From positions 248,001-312,000 of the forward strand of contig NZ_VOSM01000004.1 in assembly GCF_007997015.1 (NCBI RefSeq): 64,000 nt of DNA, in the 5' to 3' direction. The position numbers and the translations under genes were made by a program. Below are positions 24,629 through 34,528 of this stretch, one piece after another. The DNA comes from Lujinxingia vulgaris (GTDB lineage Bacteria; Myxococcota_A; Bradymonadia; Bradymonadales; Bradymonadaceae). Position 1 is the first letter of the stretch. Every line of letters starts with the position of its first letter. The notes under the pieces are model-generated. The model saw nothing but the letters and a program-made list of their open reading frames with translations, ran no database searches and was not told where the DNA came from.

Positions 24629-27268
24629 ATGAGCACCATCTCCGGCACTTCCCGCAGCGGCCTCCTGGACGCGCTGCTCGCCCGCGTCGCTCCCGATTTT
24701 GCCGACGCTCCTGTTGAGCAGGCCTTTCGCGCGAAGATCGTCATTGTCTTCTCGCTCTCGCTGGCCATCTGGGCGCCGATCTATTCGGTGATCATGTATG
24801 CGCTCAGCAGCACCTGGCTGAGCGCCGCAGGCGTGATGCTCTGCGCCGGCACCGTCTGCGCCTCGATCTTGATGCTGCGCAAAAACGTCAGCTTCAACGT
24901 CATCGGCAACTGGCTGGCGTTCAACGTCTACTGGTGCATGATCTTTGTGACGATGGTCGCCGGCTTTGGCTCCCCCCCTCTCCTGTGGCTGGCGGTGGTC
25001 CCGATGCTCGCCATCCTCGTGGCCAACATCCGCTCCGGCGTGGTCTGGCTGGTGCTCAGCCTGACGGCCTCGGCGATCTATTACATCCAGATCCTCTCGG
25101 GCACCGAGCGCGCTCCCTCCCTTGGCGAGCGCGAGTCGATCATCTTTGAGATGACCGTGCTCGCCGGACTTTACGTGCTCGTGCTCAGCCTCACCCTGGC
25201 CTATGAGGCGCTCAAAAACTGGGCGGTCAGCCAGATGCAACGCCGCGAAGCCCACACCCGCGCCATCGTAGAGACAGCCGCCGACGGCATCCTCACCCTG
25301 CGCGCCAACGGCCAGATCGAGGAGCTCAACCCGGCCGCCACCCGCATCTTCGGCTACCCCCAGGATGCCATCGTCAGCTCCCCCTTCAGCGCGATCGTTC
25401 CGGCCATCACCGGAAGCCCCCGTGCGGAGAGCCCCCTCAAAGATGAGCGCGACGACTCCCGCCAGACCCGCGAGACCCCGGGCGCGCTCTTTGCGGAAAA
25501 GAACGCTCCGCGCGGCATCGCCGCCTGGGAGGGCAAGCTGCATGAGTCCGACGCGGTCCGCTCCAGCGGGGAGCGCTTCCCGGTGGAACTCTCGGTCAGC
25601 CGCATCGAGAGCGACATCGAGGAGCGTCGCGTGGTGATCCTGCGCGACATCACCGAGCGCCGCCTGGCCGAGGTCGAGCTGCGCGAAGCCCGCGACGCCG
25701 CGCTCCAGGCCAGCGAGGCCAAGAGCGCCTTTCTCGCCAACACCAGCCACGAACTTCGCACGCCGCTCAACGCCATCATCGGCTACAGCGAGCTCATCAG
25801 CGAAGAGATGGCCATGGATGGCCAGAAGGAGTACCTCGACGATCTTCAGAAGATCGGCAGCGCGGCCAACCACCTGCTCAGCCTGATCAACGGCATCCTC
25901 GACCTGGCCAAGATTGAGGCCGGCAAGATGGACATGTACCTCGAGACCATCAACCTGCCCGACCTGCTCAAGAGCGTCGAAGCCACCATCAAGCCGCTCA
26001 TCGAAAAGAACGGCAACCGCTTCAGCGTCGACGCCGAGCTCGCCCCCACCGCCATCGTCGTGGACCTGACCAAACTGCGGCAGATCCTCTTCAACCTGCT
26101 CTCCAACGCCGCCAAATTTACCAACAACAGCGTGGTACGCCTCAACGTCTACAGCGAGACGGTCGACGATCGCGAGTGGTGCGTCTTCGAGGTGCAGGAC
26201 CGCGGCATCGGCATCTCCCCGGAAAAACTCGAAGCCCTCTTTGACGCCTTCACCCAGGCCGATGAATCCACCACGCGCCGCTTCGGCGGCACCGGCCTCG
26301 GACTGACCATCACCCGCCACTTCACCGAGATGATGGGCGGCGCCATCTCGGTCACAAGCCAGGTCGACGAGGGCTCCACCTTCCGGGTGCGACTGCCCAG
26401 CAAGGTGGAGCTGGCCGAAAACGATCCGCTCGTCCTCGACGAAGAGATCGACGATCTCAGCGTTGATCTCCCCGATCACGCCCCCTCGGTGCTGGTCATC
26501 GACGACGACCCGACCGTACACGCCCTGATGCGTCGCTTCCTCAACCGCGAAGGCTACCGCGTCAGCTCGGCGCTCAGCGGCTCGGAGGGCCTGGAGATGG
26601 CCCGCGAGATCCAGCCCCACGTCATCACCCTCGACGTGATGATGCCCGAGATGGACGGCTGGACCGTGCTCACCCGACTGAAAGCCGATCCGGAGATCGC
26701 CGAGATCCCGGTGGTGATGCTCACCATCGTCAGCAACAAGAGCATGGGCTACGCGCTGGGCGCCTCCGAATACCTGCTTAAACCGGTGGATCGTAGCCGC
26801 CTGACCCGCGTCCTCGACATCTTCGGCCAGGGCCGCAAGAGCAACCAGAGCCTGATGATCGTCGAAGACGACGACGCCACCCGCGACGTGCTCGAACGCA
26901 CCGTGATTCAGGCCGGCTGGAAGGTCGAGAGCGCCCCCAACGGCCGCGTCGCTATGGAACTTCTGGATGAAGGCGCCATGCCCAGCCTCATCCTCCTCGA
27001 CCTGATGATGCCCGAGATGGACGGTTTTGAGGTCCTCGACCGTCTTCAGGAAAACCCGCGCTGGAAAGACATCCCGGTCGTTGTGGTCACTGCGATGGAT
27101 CTCAACCAGCGCGATCGCTCCCGACTCACCCAGCGCGTGCACCACGTGCTGAGCAAAGGTCATTACAGCCGCGATGATCTTCTGGAGCTTGTCCGCGACG
27201 CGGTCAACCGCGGCGCGCGCAGCCCTTCCAACGGCGCCTCGCTGGCCTCCAACTCCGAGTCGGCCTGA
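24629..27268 (+). CDS. Hybrid sensor histidine kinase with two receiver domains
   Basis: This 879-residue protein has about six membrane helices (residues 30-200), a PAS domain (about 215-345), a HisKA dimerisation domain with His374 in SHELRTPLNA, an HATPase domain (DRGIGISPEK; GGTGLGLT), and two receiver domains. Their phospho-acceptor Asp residues are 669 and 791, both in LD(V/L)MMPEMDG. The first REC lacks an obvious separate output, so signals probably leave through a phosphotransfer protein or an unlinked regulator; none is encoded nearby. ATG 24629 with AGGA upstream is chosen; the longer frame overlaps the FAAL gene. Its TGA stop is part of a core repeat. Confidence 0.92.
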   Translation: MSTISGTSRSGLLDALLARVAPDFADAPVEQAFRAKIVIVFSLSLAIWAPIYSVIMYALSSTWLSAAGVMLCAGTVCASILMLRKNVSFNVIGNWLAFNVYWCMIFVTMVAGFGSPPLLWLAVVPMLAILVANIRSGVVWLVLSLTASAIYYIQILSGTERAPSLGERESIIFEMTVLAGLYVLVLSLTLAYEALKNWAVSQMQRREAHTRAIVETAADGILTLRANGQIEELNPAATRIFGYPQDAIVSSPFSAIVPAITGSPRAESPLKDERDDSRQTRETPGALFAEKNAPRGIAAWEGKLHESDAVRSSGERFPVELSVSRIESDIEERRVVILRDITERRLAEVELREARDAALQASEAKSAFLANTSHELRTPLNAIIGYSELISEEMAMDGQKEYLDDLQKIGSAANHLLSLINGILDLAKIEAGKMDMYLETINLPDLLKSVEATIKPLIEKNGNRFSVDAELAPTAIVVDLTKLRQILFNLLSNAAKFTNNSVVRLNVYSETVDDREWCVFEVQDRGIGISPEKLEALFDAFTQADESTTRRFGGTGLGLTITRHFTEMMGGAISVTSQVDEGSTFRVRLPSKVELAENDPLVLDEEIDDLSVDLPDHAPSVLVIDDDPTVHALMRRFLNREGYRVSSALSGSEGLEMAREIQPHVITLDVMMPEMDGWTVLTRLKADPEIAEIPVVMLTIVSNKSMGYALGASEYLLKPVDRSRLTRVLDIFGQGRKSNQSLMIVEDDDATRDVLERTVIQAGWKVESAPNGRVAMELLDEGAMPSLILLDLMMPEMDGFEVLDRLQENPRWKDIPVVVVTAMDLNQRDRSRLTQRVHHVLSKGHYSRDDLLELVRDAVNRGARSPSNGASLASNSESA

Positions 27269-27295
27269 CTCCCGGTCGGCCTGCCCCCCGGTCAG
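27264..27295. repeat. Two-copy core repeat overlapping a stop codon
   Basis: CCTGACTCCCGGTCGG and CCTGCCCCCCGGTCAG are adjacent 16-base copies of the core. The TGA of the first (27266-27268) is the stop codon of the hybrid kinase. The region lies between convergent genes. Confidence 0.8.
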
Positions 27296-27407
27296 GCCCA
27301 CGACAACCCCGGGAGGCTCGCCCGCCTCCTCAAACCTGCCAGGGTGAGGAGTTGGGCCCGCTCATTCTAATCTTCTCAAAGACCGTCATTCGCTGCCGCG
27401 CTGCCTT

Positions 27408-28133
27408 CTAAAAGCGCGCGCCATAACCCAGCTGCAGACCCCCATCAGCCGTCGCCCCCACCTGAACTCCATCGAGGAAACGGGCCGAGGCGCGCTGCTG
27501 CAGCGCAAAGAGCGTGCTGTCGAAGACGAGCAAAAACGCCCCCTGCAGCACGAGCGAGGGGCCGTAGCCCAACAGACGTTCATCATCACGGCGCAGACCC
27601 CGCTCCCACATGAACGCTCCCGAGGCCATGTAGGCCACGTTCAGGCCGATGTTGATCGCCAGAACCCGCTCAAACGAGCGCCCCTCCTCCAGTGTCTGCA
27701 ACCCATCGAAACTCGCCGCGTCGGCGCGCAGCGCGCCGCGAAGCCCGAACCCGGCGATGGCGGCGTTGACGAGATTCCAGGCGGCGTTCATCTGGTGGAA
27801 GTAGCGCTGCGGACCGTCGGATACGAAGTAGCCCGCGGTGCCCACGCCGATGTTCAGCGCGGACCAGGCGAGTAGCACGCTCATGCCACGGGCCTGGCGA
27901 TTGAGGCGCGCCTGGTTGACCTCACGCAGCTCCACAGGTCCGGGCCAGCGGGTGATCTGCGGCGAAGAGTGCGCTAAAGTCGGAGACGTCTCGGCGAGCC
28001 TGGTGGTGCCCGCGTCAGCCGCGCTCGGAGGCCGCGCGGCGGGCTCGGCCGCCAGCGCCGGGCGACTCAGCGCGCCGACGGCCCAGAAGGTTGCGGCGGT
28101 GAGGGCGCCGGCCCAGAAAGCACCTTTGAACAT
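27408..28133 (-). CDS. Membrane protein of unknown function (DUF6992-like)
   Basis: This 241-residue protein has a Sec-type signal (MFKGAFWAGALTAATFWAVGALSRPALA), a 50-residue low-complexity linker and then four or five hydrophobic helices containing RGMSVLLAWSALNIGVGTAGYF and FHQMNAAWNLVNAAIA. This arrangement is common in small uncharacterised membrane proteins of Myxococcota and Bacteroidota. The ATG at 28133 is preceded by GGGGAGG. No function can be given. Confidence 0.75.
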   Translation of the reverse strand: MFKGAFWAGALTAATFWAVGALSRPALAAEPAARPPSAADAGTTRLAETSPTLAHSSPQITRWPGPVELREVNQARLNRQARGMSVLLAWSALNIGVGTAGYFVSDGPQRYFHQMNAAWNLVNAAIAGFGLRGALRADAASFDGLQTLEEGRSFERVLAINIGLNVAYMASGAFMWERGLRRDDERLLGYGPSLVLQGAFLLVFDSTLFALQQRASARFLDGVQVGATADGGLQLGYGARF

Positions 28134-28283
28134 CCCCACACCTCCCCATAATTTGACCTGTCGCACCTGCTCTCCTTTCTCGCCGCTACGTCTGCTCGGG
28201 CGCCCCATCGCAACGCCCGCTACCCTCGAAGTTCGCTCTCGAAGCAAAGGGAAGGGTAAACGCATTTTCAGGAGTTCAAGACC

Positions 28284-28760
28284 ATGACCCCACATCTTCT
28301 AGCGATCGATCTGGGGTTGCGCTGCGGCTTCGCCACCTACAGCGCCGAGGGCCGCCTGGTGCGCTACCGCTCCACGAACTTCGGCAGCAAACGCCGCCTG
28401 CGCGACGCGGCCTGGGCGGTGCTTCGCGACGAGGCCCCGCTGGCCTACGTGGTCCTCGAAGGCGACCGGGGGTTGGCCGAAATCTGGCAGAAGGCCGCCG
28501 AGCGCCAGGGCGCAAACACCCTTCAGGTCGCTCCAGAACGCTGGCGCAAGGCCCTCCTTTTTGATCGCCAGCAGCGCAGCGGCGCGGACGCCAAAGCCGC
28601 CGCCGACACGCTTGCTCGCCAGATCATTACCTGGTCGGGTGCCCCCGCCCCCACCGCGCTTCGGCATGACGCGGCCGAAGCCATCCTCATCGGCCTGTGG
28701 GGCGTGCGCGCCGTCGGCTGGCTGGACGCGTTTCCCGACCCCATTGAGACATCACGATAA
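28284..28760 (+). CDS. RuvC-like RNase H-fold protein
   Basis: This 158-residue protein begins HLLAIDLGLRCGFATY, the first acidic beta-strand of the RuvC/RNase H fold (Asp at about residue 9). It has VVLEGDRG as the second acidic strand and ends with RHDAAEAILIGLWG, the HDxxDA-type helix of RuvC-like nucleases. It is close in length to RuvC but diverged, and sits away from ruvA/ruvB, so it is more likely a RuvC-related nuclease than the housekeeping resolvase. Confidence 0.75.
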   Translation: MTPHLLAIDLGLRCGFATYSAEGRLVRYRSTNFGSKRRLRDAAWAVLRDEAPLAYVVLEGDRGLAEIWQKAAERQGANTLQVAPERWRKALLFDRQQRSGADAKAAADTLARQIITWSGAPAPTALRHDAAEAILIGLWGVRAVGWLDAFPDPIETSR

Positions 28761-28783
28761 AGCGAAAACTCCCGTTCAGCCGC

Positions 28784-30598
28784 TCAGGATGCGGTCGCCT
28801 TTGAGGTCTTGCGCGCTACCTCCTGATGTTGCGGCAGCCGAATCGTCGCTCGCGTCCCCTTGCCCGGCGCGCTCTCCAGATGCAGCGTTCCGCCAAACTC
28901 CTCCACAATCTCGCGGCTCACAAATAGCCCCAGCCCGGTGCCTCGCCCCGGCTCCTTGGTGGTGTAAAAGGGCTCAAAGACCCGCTCCATAACCTCCTGC
29001 GACATCCCGGGTCCGTTATCACAGACCTCAATGCAGGCATGATCCTCGGTAGCGAAGGTCGTGACCCGCACCAGGTTGCGCTGACGCCCCTCCGAACTCA
29101 TCGCGTGCGCCGCGTTCACCAGCAGGTTGAGCACCACCTGGCTCAAACGCCGCCGACTGGCGACCACCTCGCCACAGTCCTCCAACTCCATATGGAGACG
29201 GGCCACCTGCAGCACCTCGGCCCGCGCCCAGCGCAGCGCCCCCTCCACAGAGAGGCGAGGGTCGATCACCTCGCCATGCTCCGCCCCCTGCCGACCGATT
29301 TCTTTGAGATCGCGGGTGATCTCAATGGCTCGCTCCACGCCTTTGCGCGCATCGCGCAGCGACGCCCGCACGTCCTCTTCGCTCTCTTCCCCCAGGTCAC
29401 GAAGGCTTGGCGACTCCTCCAAAAGCTCGCCTAGAAAGTCGAGGTTGGCCTGCACGTAGCTCAGTGGCGAGTTGATCTCGTGGGCCACACCGGCGGCCAG
29501 AGTCCCCATGGTGACGAGGCGATCGGTATCGATGGCCCGCGCCATCGACGCCTCGCGCTCACGCACATCGCGCATCGTGACGACCAGAGCCCGACGCCCC
29601 AGGAATCGGGCGCGCAGCGCCCGTGCCTCCACCGGCACCGTCGCCCCGCCCTCATCCAGCGCGCGCATTCGCAACCCGACCGCCTCGCCCCGGTGCATCG
29701 CCTCGTTCAGAAGCTCAGGCAAATCATATCCCGGCACCTCAAGTTGCTCGACGCACCGTCCAACAAGTTCTCCGCCGTGACGCAGCCCCAACATCCTGGC
29801 GAGCGCATCATTGGCAAAGATCACCTCCTGCTCACCCAGCACCATCACCCCGTCCGGGCTGCGCTCGACCATCGTACGAAAGGTCTCCTCAGACTCCTGC
29901 AGCGCGTCGTAACTCTCACGCAACCGCTCCCCCTGGGCACGGAGCTCTTCCATAAACGCGCGGCTGGTCAGCGCCGCATCCGTAAACCGGCGCAAACGCG
30001 CCGGCAATGAGAGAGATGGAGGGTAGCCCACTCGATAGGTCGCTTCTCGCTGACCGTAGCTGACCTGGATACGCGCCGGCTCCATGCCCATCAGCGTCGG
30101 CCCGTACTGCAAAAACTCTTTGCATATACGAAAGAACAAAGGGCTATCGCGCACATCCTCCGGCAACGTCGCCACCGCGCGAAATCCCCTGCGCCCAAGT
30201 TCCTCGACTTCAAATCGAAGCAACGGAAACATCATGGGCCCGAAGACATGATTCGCCATCTTGTAAAAAAGCTGCGGGCTGCAAAATAACCCACCTACCT
30301 TCACAAAGTTGCTGAACGGGTTTTGCTCCAGGTAGTGGCGACGCATCGCGTTGACCAGCTCCCCGCCAAGCCTCTCTTCCATCCGCTCCAAAAAGAGCGC
30401 AAAACTCTCCCAGGGAACCCGCATGTAGGCCGATCGCAGGATCGCCTTCACATCCACGTCGAGCCCCCGGGTCAGGGCCTCCACATCAAGCCCCTCGTCG
30501 ATGGCCACCTCCACTGCCAGCGCCATCGGCTGGCTCAATATATAGCGCGCGGCCATCTCGTCCTCATCACAGGTCCCCCGTAAGTCATCCCAACTCAT
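28784..30598 (-). CDS. Sensor histidine kinase with AraC-type ligand-binding N-terminus
   Basis: This 604-residue protein has no membrane helices. Residues 1 to about 210 resemble the arabinose-binding-like sensor domain found at the N-terminus of OruR-type AraC regulators (VEVAIDEGLDVEALTRGLDVD; FALFLERMEERLGGEL; FSNFVKVGGLFCSPQLFYKMANHVFGPMMFP). A PAS domain follows (about 240-350), then HisKA with His373 in GVAHEINSPLSY and an HATPase domain (CDNGPGMSQ; GRGTGLGLFVS). It should be a soluble ligand-responsive kinase. No partner response regulator is adjacent. ATG 30598 chosen; a nearby TTG (30607) is possible. Confidence 0.87.
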   Translation of the reverse strand: MSWDDLRGTCDEDEMAARYILSQPMALAVEVAIDEGLDVEALTRGLDVDVKAILRSAYMRVPWESFALFLERMEERLGGELVNAMRRHYLEQNPFSNFVKVGGLFCSPQLFYKMANHVFGPMMFPLLRFEVEELGRRGFRAVATLPEDVRDSPLFFRICKEFLQYGPTLMGMEPARIQVSYGQREATYRVGYPPSLSLPARLRRFTDAALTSRAFMEELRAQGERLRESYDALQESEETFRTMVERSPDGVMVLGEQEVIFANDALARMLGLRHGGELVGRCVEQLEVPGYDLPELLNEAMHRGEAVGLRMRALDEGGATVPVEARALRARFLGRRALVVTMRDVREREASMARAIDTDRLVTMGTLAAGVAHEINSPLSYVQANLDFLGELLEESPSLRDLGEESEEDVRASLRDARKGVERAIEITRDLKEIGRQGAEHGEVIDPRLSVEGALRWARAEVLQVARLHMELEDCGEVVASRRRLSQVVLNLLVNAAHAMSSEGRQRNLVRVTTFATEDHACIEVCDNGPGMSQEVMERVFEPFYTTKEPGRGTGLGLFVSREIVEEFGGTLHLESAPGKGTRATIRLPQHQEVARKTSKATAS

Positions 30599-30702
30599 CC
30601 TCAACAACTATGGCACCGACACCTTGAAGTGTGACAATTCGTTCGCAGCCCCACAACCTTCAACGCTTCGCCGACTTCGACGTTCACCACGCAAAGCGTC
30701 CT

Positions 30703-30722
30703 GCGTTTCAACGCTGAAACGC
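30703..30722. promoter_or_regulatory. Palindrome GCGTTTCA-N4-TGAAACGC
   Basis: GCGTTTCAACGCTGAAACGC is a perfect 8-bp inverted repeat with a four-base spacer, about 105 bases upstream of the histidine kinase start. Similar GTTTCA-N4/5-TGAAAC palindromes occur at 39378-39393 and 59769-59785. Confidence 0.45.
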
Positions 30723-30897
30723 GCCGCACATCCCCCTGAATATGTCGCTCCAAACCGGCCCCGGGGTCAGCTTTACCGATCACCAAACCCGCGACTCCCC
30801 CTCCCTTTGCGAAACGCGGATGACCGAAACGTCCGAAAATCGGCGGGCCCCCCATCATCCGGAAGTCAGCTCAACACTCGCTGATGCCCCCACCTTA

Positions 30898-31233
30898 TCA
30901 CCGCACGCATTGCCCGCGATCGCAGATCCCGGGAGGCGCACAAACCTCCCCGCAGCCCCCGCAATGAAACGCATCGGACTGCAGATCCACACAGCGCCCG
31001 TCGCACCGCGTCTTGCCATCGGCGCACTGCATCTTTCGCATCTCCCGCTCGCGATCCTGATCGGCGGCGCGCTGCTCAGCGAGGTTTTCACCCGGGTCGG
31101 GATTGAGATCGTTATGGGAGCCCGGCGCACACCCCGAAAAGCTCATCATCACAAACACAACCCACCCGACGAACACCCCGCCCCGAAGCGGCTCCCCGGC
31201 CGCCTTACGCTCTCGTTGAACACCACGGCACAT
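30898..31233 (-). CDS. Cys-rich lipoprotein with myxobacterial CVDL-type motif
   Basis: This 111-residue protein has a lipoprotein signal ending MMSFSGC and a Cys-rich domain: CADGKTRCDGRCVDLQSD, then HCGGCGEVC and CDRGQC. The pattern CxG-CVDL-SD-HCG-CG-C is very common in secreted proteins of Myxococcota, where it probably forms disulfide-bonded knots. The ATG at 31233 has GAGGAG six bases upstream, so the longer frame is rejected. Function unknown. Confidence 0.75.
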   Translation of the reverse strand: MCRGVQRERKAAGEPLRGGVFVGWVVFVMMSFSGCAPGSHNDLNPDPGENLAEQRAADQDREREMRKMQCADGKTRCDGRCVDLQSDAFHCGGCGEVCAPPGICDRGQCVR

Positions 31234-31353
31234 CCCGCACTCCTCTGGGCTTCTCAAGTCTTCCACCATCACCATCACCTGCGCGCCACGTCGCGCGTTG
31301 GGGCACACCGACGACACTCATCCATCATCCTGCCCCGACACGCTCACCAAGCG

Positions 31354-31956
31354 CTACTCACCCGCCATCTTCGGCCCCAGCGTCACCTCACACACTCGCC
31401 CCTCATCATCCTGCTGGGGCGTCGCACGAAGCTCATCAACCGGGAACCCCCGCCGCTCCAGATCATCGTAGATCGCCTGAAACTCTGGCGCGTCCAGACA
31501 AGGCGTCCGACTCAAAATCCATAACTTCTCACGCTCGGGCCCGGAGACCGCTGCCCAGCGGTAGTCCGCATCCAGCGCAACCACCCAGTAGGAGCTCTTA
31601 AAAGGCCAGAAAAACCGCACGTTCAACTTCGCCGGTTGTTGCGGATCAACCACCCAGGCCCGCGCTGTGATATCGCTGACCTCGCCATCAAAACCGCCCT
31701 TCAAACACCGGTTGTAGACCCGAATATCGCCATCGTCCCGCAGTCTGTACGTGGCGGTCGTCCCCACGCAGCCACGCTGAGCCCGAAGCGGCACCGACGC
31801 CAGCTCGTACCAGGTGCCCAGGTAGCGCTCGATCTCCAGGTCATCGACCACCCTCACCGTCGACTCCCCACCGCCGGTACTGGCGCACCCTGCCAGCCAC
31901 ACCGCCCCGACGGCCAGCGCCGAAAGCGACACCCAGATCTTCGCGCTTCGTCCCAT
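31354..31956 (-). CDS. blc: Outer-membrane lipocalin (Blc-like)
   Basis: This 200-residue lipoprotein (lipobox LAGC) is a bacterial lipocalin: VVDDLEIERYLGTWYELASVPLRAQRGC contains the GxWYE motif, followed by YNRC, KLNVRFFWPF-SSYWVVALD and the closing WILSRTPCL. Blc-type lipocalins bind lysophospholipids or fatty acids at the outer membrane. ATG 31956 is preceded by GAGGAG. Confidence 0.93.
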   Translation of the reverse strand: MGRSAKIWVSLSALAVGAVWLAGCASTGGGESTVRVVDDLEIERYLGTWYELASVPLRAQRGCVGTTATYRLRDDGDIRVYNRCLKGGFDGEVSDITARAWVVDPQQPAKLNVRFFWPFKSSYWVVALDADYRWAAVSGPEREKLWILSRTPCLDAPEFQAIYDDLERRGFPVDELRATPQQDDEGRVCEVTLGPKMAGE

Positions 31957-32175
31957 CTTCAACTCCTCGCTGCGTCATTCATAACATTCATAGCTCGCCC
32001 CCAGACTCTCCCGGCAAAGACGTCGATCTTGCCCGGGCCGAAGTTCGTTCCGAGCTTTGGCCAGTCAACGCTCGCCAGCTTTCCTGCCCCGCTATCCAGG
32101 CCCGCCCCCCATGCCATCGTCATTGTTGCAATCCTTTCCCAATCCGAGCCACGCGTTGATCCAGGGAGCCAGCCG

Positions 32176-32639
32176 CCGGCCGCGTTCAACGAGCTGATGC
32201 AAGTCAACGCGCTCGGCCCGGCCCTGGTGGTCAAACACCTCACCCCGCTGCTGCGTCATTCAGAACGCACCGTCATCGCCAACCTCTCCGCGCGCGTCGG
32301 CAGCATCGGTGACAACCGCCTCGGAGGCTGGTACAGCTACCGCGCCTCCAAAGCCGCCCAGACAGCTACCGCGCCTCCAAAGCCGCCCAGAATATGCTCA
32401 CGCGCACCATGGCCGTTGAGCTTGGGCACCATCGACGCATGGGCGAGTTGATCTGTGTGGCGCTTCACCCGGGAACGGTCGATACGGAACTCTCAAGGCC
32501 TTTTCAGGCCCACGTCCCGGCCTCAAAGCTCTTCTCCCCCGAGCGCGCCGCCACACAACTTCTCGAGGTAATCGACGGGTTGCGTTCGGAAGATTCTGGC
32601 AACTTCTTCGCCTGGGACGGCTCCCCCATCCCCTGGTGA
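32176..32639 (+). pseudogene. Short-chain dehydrogenase pseudogene (N-terminus lost, frameshifted)
   Basis: The + strand encodes the middle and end of an SDR: NELMQVNALGPALVVKHL, ANLSARVGSIGDN, then YSYRASKAAQ with the catalytic YxxxK, and in another frame MLTRTMAVEL, VALHPGTVDTELSRPF and NFFAWDGSPIPW. The two parts are put out of frame by a tandem 29-base duplication (32333-32361 and 32362-32390) directly after the active site. The N-terminal NAD-binding half (TGxxxGIG) is absent; the upstream 200 bases hold only unrecognisable remnants. The parent protein resembled C-factor-type SDRs. Confidence 0.85.
32333..32390. repeat. Perfect 29-bp tandem duplication
   Basis: Two identical adjacent 29-base copies (32333-32361 and 32362-32390) lie in the SDR pseudogene. 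As 29 is not a multiple of three, the duplication shifts the reading frame. Confidence 0.95.
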
Positions 32640-33019
32640 CCAACGACCAGTCTTCGTGCAACGCGAAACTGCAGCTGCGCCGCGCCCGCCTGGCCGGCCC
32701 CCTACCTCGCCACCCCCCCCGGTAAAAAAATAGCCCTTCGACAACCGCCCGCCGCCAACTTCACCTTGCACATCTCCCCCTTTTACGTTAACCCGCCGCC
32801 TCACGCGCCATCCTAACGAGTCACCGGCGCGTCTAACTCAGGACGCTCCCGTCCCCCTCCTTCCGCTGTGCCCCTCAAATGCCATCGTTAGGTTCTCGCC
32901 CGCTTCAACGTGACTCGGGTGAACGCGCCGCTTTGCAAACGCCTGCGGCCCGGGAGATGTGTGCGTCTTGAGCCGTCGAGCATCTGTACCCCCCATCTTC
33001 ATGTTCCAAGGCAAGCGTT
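32640..33019. other. Intergenic region, nothing recognised
   Basis: The 380 bases between the SDR pseudogene and the SulP gene contain C-rich runs and a short A-tract (about 32725) but no supported gene or hairpin. Confidence 0.5.
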
Positions 33020-34480
33020 TTGCACCCCGCACTTCAGTCCTTCCGTGACACCTGGTTCTTCAACAGTCGCCGCGACATCCTGGCCGGCATCACCGTCGCC
33101 CTGGCGTTGATCCCCGAGGCGATCGCCTTCTCCATTATCGCCGGCGTCGACCCGATGGTCGGTCTCTACGCCTCTTTCTGCATCGCCGTGACGATCGCCT
33201 TTACAGGCGGTCGCCCGGGCATGATCTCGGCGGCCACCGGCGCGATGGCGCTCCTGATGGTCACCCTGGTCGCTGACCACGGGCTGGAATACCTGCTCGC
33301 GGCAACGATTCTCACCGGCGTCATTCAGATCATCGCCGGCGCCTTAAAGTTGGGGAGGTTCATCACCTTCATCCCCCACTCCGTGATGCTGGGCTTTGTC
33401 AACGCCCTGGCCATCCTGATCTTTATGGCGCAGCTGCCCCATTTTGAGGGGGCCGGCTGGCTGATGTACACGATGGTGGCCGCGACCCTGGCGATCATCT
33501 ACGGCCTGCCACGCATCACAAAAGCCGTTCCCTCGGCGCTGGTCGCCATCGTCATCATCACCGCCGTGGTGATTTTTGGCGGGTGGGAACTTAAGACCGT
33601 CGGCGACATGGGCCAGGTCACCCGCGCCCTCCCCCTCTTCGCGCTTCCGCAGGTCGCCTTCTCGCTGGAGACGCTGCTCATCATCCTCCCCTACTCGCTG
33701 ACCCTGGCGATGGTCGGCATGCTGGAGTCGTTGCTCACCGCCTCGATCGTCGATGATATGACCGACACCCGCAGCGACAAGAACAAAGAGCTGCGCGGTC
33801 AGGGTATCGCCAACGCCATCGCCGGCTGTTTCGGCGGCATGGCCGGCTGCGCGATGATCGGACAGTCGGTCATCAACGTCAAAAGCGGCGGCCGCGGTCG
33901 CCTCTCGACGCTGGTCGCCGGCGTCTTTTTGATGTTCCTCATCCTGGTGCTCGGCGACATCGTCATGCGCATCCCCATGGCCGCGCTCGTCGGCGTGATG
34001 ATCATGGTCAGCGTGGGCACCTTCGACTGGAAGTCGCTTATGGACCTGCGCAAGATCCCGGCGGCCGACTCCATCGTCATGGTCTCCACGGTGGCGACCG
34101 TCGTCTACACCCACGATCTGGCCAAAGGCGTGGCGCTCGGCGTGATTCTCAGCGCCATCATCTTCGGCTGGCGCATCGCTCGCCTGGCCATCAATGATGA
34201 GCTCCTCGACTGCGGCAGCAAACGCTACCGGGTTCAGGGGCAGATGTTCTTTGCGACCTGTACCGACTTCAGCGAAACCTTCGATGTGCAGGCCGACCCG
34301 GGCCGCGTCGAGATCGACTTCTCGGGCTCCCATGTCTGGGACCACTCGGCGGTCGCCGCCATCGCGCGGGTCATCACCAAATACAGCGCCCTGGGCAAAG
34401 AGGTCGTCATCACTGGCCTCAACACTGAGAGCCAGCGCCTGATCGACCGCGTCGGCCTGGCCGCCCCTTCCGGCCACTGA
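33020..34480 (+). CDS. SulP-family inorganic anion transporter
   Basis: This 486-residue protein starts with the SulP signature ([33 protein letters not shown]), has about ten membrane helices with [11 protein letters not shown] and the conserved [25 protein letters not shown] region, and ends in a short STAS domain (about 400-486). It imports sulfate, bicarbonate or a related anion. TTG at 33020 is the only start that keeps the conserved N-terminus; AAGG lies 8 bases upstream. An ATG at 33001 is out of frame. Confidence 0.9.
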   Translation: MHPALQSFRDTWFFNSRRDILAGITVALALIPEAIAFSIIAGVDPMVGLYASFCIAVTIAFTGGRPGMISAATGAMALLMVTLVADHGLEYLLAATILTGVIQIIAGALKLGRFITFIPHSVMLGFVNALAILIFMAQLPHFEGAGWLMYTMVAATLAIIYGLPRITKAVPSALVAIVIITAVVIFGGWELKTVGDMGQVTRALPLFALPQVAFSLETLLIILPYSLTLAMVGMLESLLTASIVDDMTDTRSDKNKELRGQGIANAIAGCFGGMAGCAMIGQSVINVKSGGRGRLSTLVAGVFLMFLILVLGDIVMRIPMAALVGVMIMVSVGTFDWKSLMDLRKIPAADSIVMVSTVATVVYTHDLAKGVALGVILSAIIFGWRIARLAINDELLDCGSKRYRVQGQMFFATCTDFSETFDVQADPGRVEIDFSGSHVWDHSAVAAIARVITKYSALGKEVVITGLNTESQRLIDRVGLAAPSGH

Positions 34481-34528
34481 CGCCCCTGACTCCGGGGCCA
34501 GGCATCCTGTCCGGCCTCGGAGCTCATT

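Noticed and set aside
24560-27301. A 913-codon open frame on the minus strand opposite the hybrid histidine kinase
   Set aside because: It is an antisense shadow of a high-GC gene: no domain is recognisable, no ribosome binding site, and the plus strand encodes a complete kinase.
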